64,000 bases of DNA from Campylobacterales bacterium. GTDB lineage: Bacteria > Campylobacterota > Campylobacteria > Campylobacterales > Sulfurimonadaceae. This document shows positions 1-7,577 of the stretch, in pieces (position 1 is the first letter of the stretch; the number at the start of each line of letters is the position of its first letter). The notes under the pieces are model-generated. The model ran no database searches and was not told the DNA's origin. It was given only the letters and a program-made list of their open reading frames with translations. Made by a program: the position numbers and the translations under genes. Location of the stretch: contig JAPLGM010000011.1 of the NCBI GenBank assembly GCA_026390165.1, forward strand, positions 1 to 64,000, written 5' to 3'.

Positions 1-863
1 ACTTTGGCGTGCTTACCACTTGCACGCTGTTTGAGATATTTCTCTTTGATAATTGGATTAGTGCGAACCGCAGAAACAGAAGCCATGTAAAGCATTTTAA
101 GCACTTGACTGTCACCGCGTTTTGAGATTTTATCTCTCTTTTTAACGGAGGTTCCCGACTGATAAGAGACAGGGTTAAGACCAAAAAATGAGGTGAGCTG
201 TCGGATATTGAATTTGTCGAAATGATCATACAAAAAAGGGAGAATGAAGAGCAAAAGCGTATCACCTACCCCTTTAATGTCTTTTTTGACGAGATCAAAT
301 TCAGGGCACTTTTCTTTAAGAAGAGTCAAAGAATGATCAAAAAGGAAAGTTCGTGTAATTTTCAATTGAGCCACTGTTTTTTCAATTTCAGAAACTAAAA
401 CCTTTGTGTCTTCGCCATATTCAAGGGCATGAATGAGGTTCTTAAGTTGTCGAGATTGTTTATCCAACTGAATAATTGAAGTCGTAAAGGGTTTAAAATA
501 ATCACGGATAGGATAGGAAAGAACGTTGAAATTATCACCTTTAAGGAGATAATACGCAATAGCATAAGCGTCCGATTTATCCATTTTTCCTTGAATCTTT
601 AGGGATTTACGAAAATGAGAGATAGTAAGAGGGTTTATAACAAAAGCCTCAAACCCATTATTTGAGAGATACAAATGGAGTTTTTTACTATAAACACCCG
701 TACTTTCAAAGCCTACTAAATCAATTTTGTTAGAGTGGAGAAGTTGAAGAATAGAATCAAAGCCAGTTGAATCGTTAGAAACAACGCTATAAATGGGCGT
801 ACCATTGATCAATAGACAAATGTCTAAGGTTAATTTTGAAACGTCGATGCCACATACTTTCAT
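1..863 (-). CDS. IS110-family transposase (DEDD recombinase), 3' end cut by window edge
   Basis: Manual minus-strand translation starts MKVCGIDVSKLTLDICLLINGTPIYSV and continues to ...IKGVGDTLLLFILPF...LTSFFGLNPVSYQSGTSVKKRDKISKRGDSQVLKMLYMASVSAVRTNPIIKEKYLK; N-terminal DEDD-type start and C-terminal Transposase_20-like block. Absent from the ORF track because it runs off the edge. Confidence 0.9.
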   Translation of the reverse strand, partial: MKVCGIDVSKLTLDICLLINGTPIYSVVSNDSTGFDSILQLLHSNKIDLVGFESTGVYSKKLHLYLSNNGFEAFVINPLTISHFRKSLKIQGKMDKSDAYAIAYYLLKGDNFNVLSYPIRDYFKPFTTSIIQLDKQSRQLKNLIHALEYGEDTKVLVSEIEKTVAQLKITRTFLFDHSLTLLKEKCPEFDLVKKDIKGVGDTLLLFILPFLYDHFDKFNIRQLTSFFGLNPVSYQSGTSVKKRDKISKRGDSQVLKMLYMASVSAVRTNPIIKEKYLKQRASGKHAK

Positions 864-1080
864 GTCGAAACCTTTATTTCTTATTTGAGGTCATGGAGAC
901 TCTTAACTACGTCATAGGTTATTCGAAGGGGTACTATTTGATTCACGAGATCAAGTCTCTAAAGGCTATTTGTACTCACCACCGAATACTACAAAAAAGA
1001 AAAACTTTAATTTCAAGCTAATGAAGCGAGATTTAAGCTAATATATTTTTTGTAGGTGTCGCATTATAAGAAAGGCTATA
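864..1080 (-). ncRNA. Candidate IS110 bridge RNA / non-coding left end upstream of the recombinase
   Basis: Long non-coding leader directly 5' of an IS110-type recombinase. On the minus strand, AGAGACT ... AGTCTC stem (about 953-960 with 896-902) enclosing TTGAT-CTCGTGA-ATCAA hairpin; minus-strand TATAAT at 1063-1068. Confidence 0.45.
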
Positions 1081-1150
1081 ATTTAGAAAATAGATTTATG
1101 TTCGGATGGAAAGATTCTAAAAGGCTATGGGAAGGGTATTAAATCACGAG

Positions 1151-1167
1151 TACGCTATAATGGCGTA
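1151..1167. promoter_or_regulatory. Palindromic operator-like site overlapping a -10 box (TACGC-TATAATG-GCGTA)
   Basis: Perfect 5-bp inverted arms with 7-nt spacer containing TATAAT, 23 bp before the 1190 ORF. Confidence 0.35.
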
Positions 1168-1189
1168 TCTTAATATTTAAAGGTCACTG

Positions 1190-1732
1190 ATGTGTCGCTT
1201 ACACCTTTTATCCGATTCCGAAAAAATTGCTTTACAAGCTCAATTACTTACACTTGCGAACTCTATCGGTGGGAAAAATGCGTTTTTAAAACTCATAGAG
1301 ACGATCCGAAAAACAACTCCTAATCCTCTCATCTCTAAAACGTCCCTCCTACGATTCCCAAAAGGGCTTGTCCGTTGGAATAAAACAATTCATCGCGACA
1401 ATCTAACCCTCCTTAGTACTCAAATGAATAATCGCACCCAAGAAAATCAAAATCTAATGGTCTCTAAAGAGCATAAAAACTATAAAGCCATTAGCAATAT
1501 GCTCCGTGCATTGGGTTCATTGACCTTTAGCATTACGATGCACACCGAAGAAGAAGGGGATGGATTTAATGGTAAGGGGTTCGATATTATTGATGCTGAG
1601 ACAACCAACCTCAACCCTATCTTCGAAATTCTTTTCTTTTGTCCTGTCAATATCACCAAAAAACTTCTTAATTTTACCGTTAAAGAGGGTGTTATTACAG
1701 AAAACGATGGCGAAGACGAGATCCAAGAATAA
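1190..1732 (+). CDS. Hypothetical protein preceding modE
   Basis: 180-aa ORF; no family recognised; overlaps the extended modE reading frame. Confidence 0.5.
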   Translation: MCRLHLLSDSEKIALQAQLLTLANSIGGKNAFLKLIETIRKTTPNPLISKTSLLRFPKGLVRWNKTIHRDNLTLLSTQMNNRTQENQNLMVSKEHKNYKAISNMLRALGSLTFSITMHTEEEGDGFNGKGFDIIDAETTNLNPIFEILFFCPVNITKKLLNFTVKEGVITENDGEDEIQE

Positions 1733-1742
1733 GGCTGCGCGT

Positions 1743-2519
1743 ATGAAAATTGACGGACGCTTTTGGTTTACCAAAGAGGGGCAAAGTTTTTTAGGCTCAG
1801 GAAGAGTTGAACTTCTGCAACTCATTGATACAACAGGCTCCATCAATGCCGCCGCCAAAGCGATGAAAATGAGCTACAAAGCGGCATGGGAGCGGATCAA
1901 TAGCATGAACGCCCTAGCTGATAAACCTCTCATTGATCGAACCACTGGCGGCAAGGGGGGGGGAGGAACGAAACTCACCCCCTACGCCCATGAACTCATT
2001 GCGACGTTTCACCGTTTTAATGAACTTCATCGTCAATTTATCGACCGATTTTCGGAAGCGGGGAATGATCCCCAACGTCTTGCTCGGATTTTGAGTCGTA
2101 CCTTTCTCACCACCAGCGCACGCAATCAACTCCCTGCTACCCTCACAAAAATTGAGTCAAAAGGGCTACACAGCACCTTGACTCTTGCCCTCTCAGGCGA
2201 TGATATACTTCGTTCCACTATTACCGCCAAATCGGTGGAAAACATGGGATTGAGCGTCGGGTGCGATCTCTATGCTATTATCAAATCGAGTGATATTCAT
2301 ATCGTTTCAGCACTGCCCTCCTCCGACACTACCAATAATATACTATCAGGAACAGTAGAGACGCTTGAGACTTCAGGAGATAATATTGAAATCGCACTAC
2401 GACTAGAGGGAGGAACGATCCTTGTAGCCCTCGAAAAAGAAGATACCCTCCAAAGTCTAAAAATCAATACAACCGCTTACGCGCTTATTTCGCCGTTACA
2501 TATTATTATTGGGTTGTGA
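1743..2519 (+). CDS. modE: ModE-type molybdate-responsive transcriptional regulator (HTH + tandem MOP domains)
   Basis: GSINAAAKAMKMSYKAAWERINSMNALADKPLIDRTTGGKGGGGTKLT HTH region followed by SARNQLPATLTKI... and LSGTVETLETSGDNIEIAL MOP repeats. Start at 1743 (or 1707) preferred over ORF start 1560. Confidence 0.9.
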   Translation: MKIDGRFWFTKEGQSFLGSGRVELLQLIDTTGSINAAAKAMKMSYKAAWERINSMNALADKPLIDRTTGGKGGGGTKLTPYAHELIATFHRFNELHRQFIDRFSEAGNDPQRLARILSRTFLTTSARNQLPATLTKIESKGLHSTLTLALSGDDILRSTITAKSVENMGLSVGCDLYAIIKSSDIHIVSALPSSDTTNNILSGTVETLETSGDNIEIALRLEGGTILVALEKEDTLQSLKINTTAYALISPLHIIIGL

Positions 2520-2603
2520 TTTCTCTCAATCCATAGCGTAATCATTTTGTTATCATAAACAATTACACTACCCAAAATTTATATAAAAAATGGGAAGTCG
2601 ATT

Positions 2604-3290
2604 GTGCATAAAAATATTCTTTTTAGCGTTTTCGTAGCCCTCTCACTCTATGGCGCTCGACCTCTTGTAACGGATGATGCAAGGTTGACAAATGCCTATA
2701 GTTGCCAACTCGAAAGTTACACAAAACACACCACGTTCGTCAATGATTTTTGGTTACTCCCAGCGTGTAATCCCACTGGAAATCTTGAATTTACCCTTGG
2801 ACTTGGGAGAAGTTATAATCAATCAAATACGATCGATAATATCTCATTACAAGCCAAAACCCTCTTTCATCCTCTTCAAGTAAATGGATACGGTATCGGT
2901 ATTGCCACAGGGGTTACAACCAATACAATAACAGATGCCTATCAAAATCAAATTGGTTCATTTTATGGGTATATTCCCGTGAGTTTTTCCTTAAATAACG
3001 ATCAAATCATACTGCATCTTAACGGAGGAATGGTACACGATACGCAAAGTTATAACACATTTGGAACCTATGGAATAGGCTCAGAAATCACTATCAACGA
3101 GCACCTGTTCGGAGTTGCTGAAGTCTATGGTGATACAACAGGCGAACTATTTTGGCAAGGGGGGAGCCGTTTGTGGCTTATTCCAAATAAACTACAAATG
3201 GATATGACCTACGGTGCAGGAGGAAATGATTTTCACCAATGGGTTACGTTTGGTCTGCGTATTTTGGGCTCTGAATGGTTTCGCCATTGA
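2604..3290 (+). CDS. Hypothetical outer-membrane/transporter-like beta-barrel protein
   Basis: Signal-peptide-like N terminus and alternating beta-strand-rich sequence with terminal aromatic-rich strands. Confidence 0.5.
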   Translation: MHKNILFSVFVALSLYGARPLVTDDARLTNAYSCQLESYTKHTTFVNDFWLLPACNPTGNLEFTLGLGRSYNQSNTIDNISLQAKTLFHPLQVNGYGIGIATGVTTNTITDAYQNQIGSFYGYIPVSFSLNNDQIILHLNGGMVHDTQSYNTFGTYGIGSEITINEHLFGVAEVYGDTTGELFWQGGSRLWLIPNKLQMDMTYGAGGNDFHQWVTFGLRILGSEWFRH

Positions 3291-3431
3291 CACTCTTCCC
3301 AATTATCAACAGGCGGACAAATTTAAGCTTTTTTTCATTACGCCTTTTTTTGTGATATTTCCCCAACTGTGCTACCTTTTAAGGAAAAAACAACTATTGT
3401 ATGCGAAATAATATCTTTCGTCAAAAGGCGT

Positions 3432-3482
3432 TCATTGAGAATCCTCCATTTCTCCGACACCCATTTTGGGTTCAACGACGAG
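3432..3482 (+). pseudogene. Remnant of a calcineurin-like metallophosphoesterase (SbcD-like) N terminus
   Basis: LRILHFSDTHFGFND motif (D-x-H) followed by unrelated low-complexity reading frame. Confidence 0.45.
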
Positions 3483-3584
3483 AATAAACGAATCAGCGTA
3501 TTTTTATTCATCCTGTTTTTGGACAAAAACCGTGAGCACTACAAACCAAAAAGAGATGTTTGAGAGAGTGGTGGAGTTATAAAT

Positions 3585-4076
3585 ATGAATGAAATAGTAA
3601 CGACCGAAGAAAATATCAAAAACAAAATTTTCACCATCAGAGGGTTGCAAGTGATGCTTGATCGGGACTTGGCAGAGCTTTATGAGGTGGAGACAAAAGT
3701 TTTCAATCAAGCCGTCAAAAGAAATGAGAACCGATTTCCTGATGATTTTAGATTTCAGTTAACAGAAGCAGAGTATCAAAACTTGAGGTCACAAATTGTG
3801 ACATCAAGCGAACAAGATTCTTTAAGGTCACAATCTGTGACTATAGAGAGCAAGAGAGGCAAACACACAAAATATTTACCTTACGCTTTCACCGAACAAG
3901 GGGTCTCCATGCTCAGTGCGGTTTTAAAAAGCGATATTGCCGTTGACATAAGTGTAAAAATCATCCGAAGCTTTGCAGCCATAGGAGCCAGTCTAAAAGA
4001 TTTAGGGAAAAAATGGTTCGCTTTTTCTAGGTTTGAGAGGGAGAGTTTTGATATTTTGAGTAGGTTGGAGAGGTGA
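3585..4076 (+). CDS. ORF6N domain-containing DNA-binding protein
   Basis: NKIFTIRGLQVMLDRDLAELYEVETKVFNQAVKRNENRFPDDFRFQLTEAEYQNLRSQ is the typical ORF6N block. Confidence 0.85.
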   Translation: MNEIVTTEENIKNKIFTIRGLQVMLDRDLAELYEVETKVFNQAVKRNENRFPDDFRFQLTEAEYQNLRSQIVTSSEQDSLRSQSVTIESKRGKHTKYLPYAFTEQGVSMLSAVLKSDIAVDISVKIIRSFAAIGASLKDLGKKWFAFSRFERESFDILSRLER

Positions 4077-4225
4077 TGGGAGTGGTGTTTAAAAGTCATG
4101 ACGAGGAACGGCGCATCCAGATCATGGAAGCGTTTCACACGATCAGCGAATCGTATCGGCAGATATTTTTGATCTCTCATGAAACGGAGATTAAAGAGAT
4201 GTTTGAAAGGGTTGTAGAGCTTTGA
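4076..4225 (+). pseudogene. C-terminal fragment of an SbcC/Rad50-like ATPase
   Basis: 49-aa frame MGVVFKSHDEERRIQIMEAFHTISESYRQIFLISHETEIKEMFERVVEL; the RQIFLISHETEIKEMF segment resembles the C-terminal D/H-loop region of SMC-type ATPases. Starts by TGATG overlap with the ORF6N stop. Confidence 0.4.
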
Positions 4226-4239
4226 AGAAAAGAACAATT

Positions 4240-5577
4240 ATGAAAAAAGTCAAAATTAATAGTATTGAAGAACTAAAAAAGTATTTTACCAAATATAAAG
4301 ATGGATTTCTCTTTAGGGGTCAAACAGCTCATTACATAAATAATAATGGTGATGTAAATGTACCAACTTCTTTTAGTCGGCATGGATGTATACCACCAAT
4401 AATGTTCAAATGGACACATTATTCCAAAGCTATAATAAGAGCCTTTACTCAATTAAATTACCATGAAATAAGCTCAGAATTATCACAAGCAATTTTGCAG
4501 CACTATGGTTGGAGATCGTTTTATGTAGACTTAACTAAATCCCCTCAAGTCGCTTGTTGGTTTGCTGTCAATCAATATAATGAAAATAATTTACTCAATA
4601 TGTGTGAAAATTTTGAAGAAGAGCCTATATGGCTAATACATAAAGAAGCTAAATATGTTGAAACAAACACCAAAGGACATATTTATATTGTCGATACTAA
4701 TATACTGAAAAAGTTAAACGTAACTATCTATGACCTTACTGAATTAGAAAGTACAGCAGGACTATTAAGATTTCATGCACAACAAGCATGTCTTGTTGGA
4801 AATTTTAAAGACACACTACCATTTCAAGCTATTATTGCTCATTTAGAAGTTGAAAATGAAATTTTGAAAGAGTTTTATTGTGAAAGTGGAATTAAGCATA
4901 CCAGTGACATTTTTCCAAGTAGATATGAAGATTTTGTGCTGAATAGCTTGTTAAATATTCCATGGGAAAAATTGCCTATTGATGGACCTATAACAACTTA
5001 TCAACGAGGACTGGGACTTCCCGAATATGACATAGAATTTATTAAGCACCTTTCTACAGAAACTGCTCTATTTAACGCTTATTGGATTGCTGATAATATC
5101 TCCGAAAAACATGTCCCATTAATTGGAATCCCATTTTACAAATTACCTGAGATTGCGTACTATGCAACCAGTGAAAATTCGTGCAAACTACAAGAAATAA
5201 ACCAATTACTAAAAACATATGATAAATTTGCTATTGAACTTGATCAATTAATCAAAATTGTAGAGCTAAATAATCAGAACGAGTACGAAAAAGGCATTGT
5301 AATCGAAAAAATTACAAGCGATTTAGTTTCAATATCGGGTTTAACAATTCATCATCCAGGACATCAGGTTTCAGGTATAGGTACAACTCGTAGTTGGTAT
5401 TATAAAATTGAAGATGAACAATGGTATCATATTGGACATCCTGAACAATGCCCATGCAATAATAATTTAAGACATGAATTGCACTATTCACTATTATATA
5501 TGTTTAACACATTTATAAAAGAGAAAAAAATTATACAAGTTGGCAAACTTATTTTTTCACATGCAGATATATTATAA
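4240..5577 (+). CDS. FRG domain-containing protein
   Basis: SIEELKKYFTKYKDGFLFRGQTAHY ... FSRHG ... LQHYGWRSFYVDLTKSPQVACWFAV; typical FRG motif and following LQHYG..T.LLDLT-like block. Confidence 0.75.
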   Translation: MKKVKINSIEELKKYFTKYKDGFLFRGQTAHYINNNGDVNVPTSFSRHGCIPPIMFKWTHYSKAIIRAFTQLNYHEISSELSQAILQHYGWRSFYVDLTKSPQVACWFAVNQYNENNLLNMCENFEEEPIWLIHKEAKYVETNTKGHIYIVDTNILKKLNVTIYDLTELESTAGLLRFHAQQACLVGNFKDTLPFQAIIAHLEVENEILKEFYCESGIKHTSDIFPSRYEDFVLNSLLNIPWEKLPIDGPITTYQRGLGLPEYDIEFIKHLSTETALFNAYWIADNISEKHVPLIGIPFYKLPEIAYYATSENSCKLQEINQLLKTYDKFAIELDQLIKIVELNNQNEYEKGIVIEKITSDLVSISGLTIHHPGHQVSGIGTTRSWYYKIEDEQWYHIGHPEQCPCNNNLRHELHYSLLYMFNTFIKEKKIIQVGKLIFSHADIL

Positions 5578-5606
5578 ACATAAATTTGAAAAGCTATTTA
5601 TCCTAG

Positions 5607-5650
5607 GTAGGATTTAGGGTAATCTAATGACCCTCTCTAAATCCCTCTAC
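5607..5650 (+). repeat. REP-like imperfect hairpin with GTAG foot
   Basis: GTAG-GATTTAGGGT-aatctaatg-ACCC(tct)CTAAATC...CTAC; one 3-nt bulge. Confidence 0.4.
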
Positions 5651-5821
5651 ACCCGTGGAATCCAGTGATCAAGATTAAGGGGTCGGGTGATACCTGTAAC
5701 TAAATTTTCTTACTTTTTTCCTCGTTTGTACTCAGAGAAATAACCACTTGTTGATAAAGAACTCTTTAGTATAATAACGATGTTTGAAAAACTGAGGCAA
5801 ACGCCTGATGATACTCCAATA

Positions 5822-6062
5822 GCGGACATGGACGAGGTGTGTAGATCCTAGGATCGAGGAGTCCAAAGTCGGAGGTATCCTAAGTGGAATTGGTCGTTTT
5901 GATCGTGAAGCTTGTGTGGATTTTAATCGAGTTCATCCGCTACTTTAACAAGTAGTAGATTTACTCACGGACGTGAACCGAAGTTGTCTTTGATTGACAC
6001 AAAGATAGATCGAAGATATAGTTAAGGTTAGGTTAAAACATATTTGACGATATAAGTTAACC
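5822..6062. ncRNA. Structured non-coding region (consecutive stem-loops), strand not determined
   Basis: GCGGA-ca-TGGAC (5822-5833) pairs with GTTCA-TCCGC (5931-5940); GATCCTAGGATC 5844-5855; TACTT/AAGTA 5941-5954; TCAC/GTGA 5965-5976; TCTTTG/CAAAGA 5987-6005; GGTTAA/TTAACC 6031-6062. No ORF of 60 aa or more in the supplied track between 5577 and 6380. Confidence 0.4.
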
Positions 6063-6269
6063 GTAGGTGGATAATAAGCCTTATCTATTTTCAAGCACAA
6101 TTATAACTGCTATACGTTAAAATATTCTTATTTATTTTATTGCCCAATTACCCCTTAAATCGTCTGCATATCTGAGAATATTGGTTTTTTACCTCCTGTC
6201 GGTACACTCAAAAATATTGAAAAACAAAGAGCGGCGTAGCCATTACTTTTAAGTTTTTTTCTATATAAT

Positions 6270-6295
6270 TCGCTATATCTTACAAAACATAACGA
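6270..6295. promoter_or_regulatory. Candidate ModE-binding site upstream of the mod operon
   Basis: TCGCTATATcttacaaaacATAACGA; resembles the ModE consensus of CGCTATATA/TATATAGCG-type half-sites; about 85 bp before the mop start. Confidence 0.5.
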
Positions 6296-6379
6296 AAATG
6301 TCGCATTTGGCTATGAATACTTTTTGCAATGTTGTGTTCGTGATTAACGTTATATCAAAATAGATACTAAGGAAAACTT

Positions 6380-6796
6380 ATGTTAACTTCTGCTCGCAAT
6401 ACCCTTTATGGGACGGTTGAATCTCTCGTCACTGGTGCAGTTAATTCCGAACTTGTTTTATCTCTTGGTGATGAAAAAATCGTTGCTACCCTTACGAATG
6501 AGTCGGTTAAAAATCTTGATATTACTATCGGCAGTAGCGCATACGCCCTTATCAAATCGAGTTCAATGATTTTGGCAAAAAACAAACCGTTACGTATCAG
6601 TGCGCGTAATGTTCTCACCGCAACCGTCTCAGAGGTAATCAAAGGTGCGGTGAACGCTGAGATCAAAATGCAGCTTGGAATTACCCCGTTAACCGCTATT
6701 ATTACCAATGAATCGGCGGAAGAGCTGATGCTCAAAAAAGAAGATACCGTCTATGCAATCTTCAAAGCTTCCAGTGTCATCATCGGCATGGTCTAA
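6380..6796 (+). CDS. Tandem-MOP molybdate-binding protein (molbindin-like)
   Basis: SARNTLYGTVESLVTGAVNSELVLSLG and SARNVLTATVSEVIKGAVNAEIKMQLG MOP repeats. Confidence 0.9.
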   Translation: MLTSARNTLYGTVESLVTGAVNSELVLSLGDEKIVATLTNESVKNLDITIGSSAYALIKSSSMILAKNKPLRISARNVLTATVSEVIKGAVNAEIKMQLGITPLTAIITNESAEELMLKKEDTVYAIFKASSVIIGMV

Positions 6797-6806
6797 AGGA
6801 ATTATT

Positions 6807-7568
6807 ATGAAACTATTTAAACTCACCCTCGTCTCACTTGCATTGGCTTCTGCCCTTGCGGCTCAAACCATCACCGTAGCAGCGGCAGCGAATATGAAAT
6901 ATGCCGTTACGGACATCGCCAAAGCGTTTACCAAAGAATCGGGGATTGATGTCAAAATCATCACCGGAGCGTCAGGGAAATTGACGCAGCAAATCATGAG
7001 CGGTGCCCCTTACGATGCGTTTCTCTCCGCCGATGTTGAGTTTCCTGCCAAATTGGCACAAAGCGGTTTTACAACAACCCCTTCTCAAGTGTATGCGTAT
7101 GGCTCCCTTATCCTTTGGAGCGATACGGGGATTGATCTTTCAAAAGGCTTAGCTGTGGTCGCTGATCCATCGGTGAAAAAAATCGCTGTTGCTAATCCTA
7201 AAACCGCTCCCTATGGTGTCGAAGCGATGAATGCCATGAAGTTTTATAAAGTAGATACCAATGCTATTACCCCTAAGTTGGTCATTGCTGAATCCATCTC
7301 TCAAGTAGGCGCATACGTCACCACCAAAGCCGTTGATGTTGGATTTATGGCAAAATCAATTGTCCTCTCTCCTGAAATGAAAAACGTCGGGAAATGGGTA
7401 GAAGTCGATCCAAAAGCGTACAACACAATCGATCAAGCGATGGTAGGACTCAAAAATGGAACTCCCGAAAATCAAATCGCTGCCAAAAAATTCTTACGAT
7501 TTATGAGTTCATCAGCGGCGCAAACGATTTTAAAAGCAAGTGGGTATAAATTACCTGCGGCGAAATAA
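6807..7568 (+). CDS. modA: Molybdate ABC transporter substrate-binding protein
   Basis: Signal peptide then TITVAAAANMKYAVTDIAKAFTKESGIDVKIITGASGKLTQQIMSGAPYDAFLSAD; typical ModA. Confidence 0.95.
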   Translation: MKLFKLTLVSLALASALAAQTITVAAAANMKYAVTDIAKAFTKESGIDVKIITGASGKLTQQIMSGAPYDAFLSADVEFPAKLAQSGFTTTPSQVYAYGSLILWSDTGIDLSKGLAVVADPSVKKIAVANPKTAPYGVEAMNAMKFYKVDTNAITPKLVIAESISQVGAYVTTKAVDVGFMAKSIVLSPEMKNVGKWVEVDPKAYNTIDQAMVGLKNGTPENQIAAKKFLRFMSSSAAQTILKASGYKLPAAK

Positions 7569-7577
7569 GGATTCCCC

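Noticed and set aside
1517-2129. Minus-strand ORFs 1517-1858 and 1914-2129
   Set aside because: Antisense shadows of the modE and upstream coding frames; no protein-like features.
5855-5946. Open frame ESKVGGILSGIGRFDREACVDFNRVHPLL in the structured region
   Set aside because: Short, lacks a start in frame, no recognised homology; stem-loop content explains the sequence better, though a decayed gene cannot be excluded.
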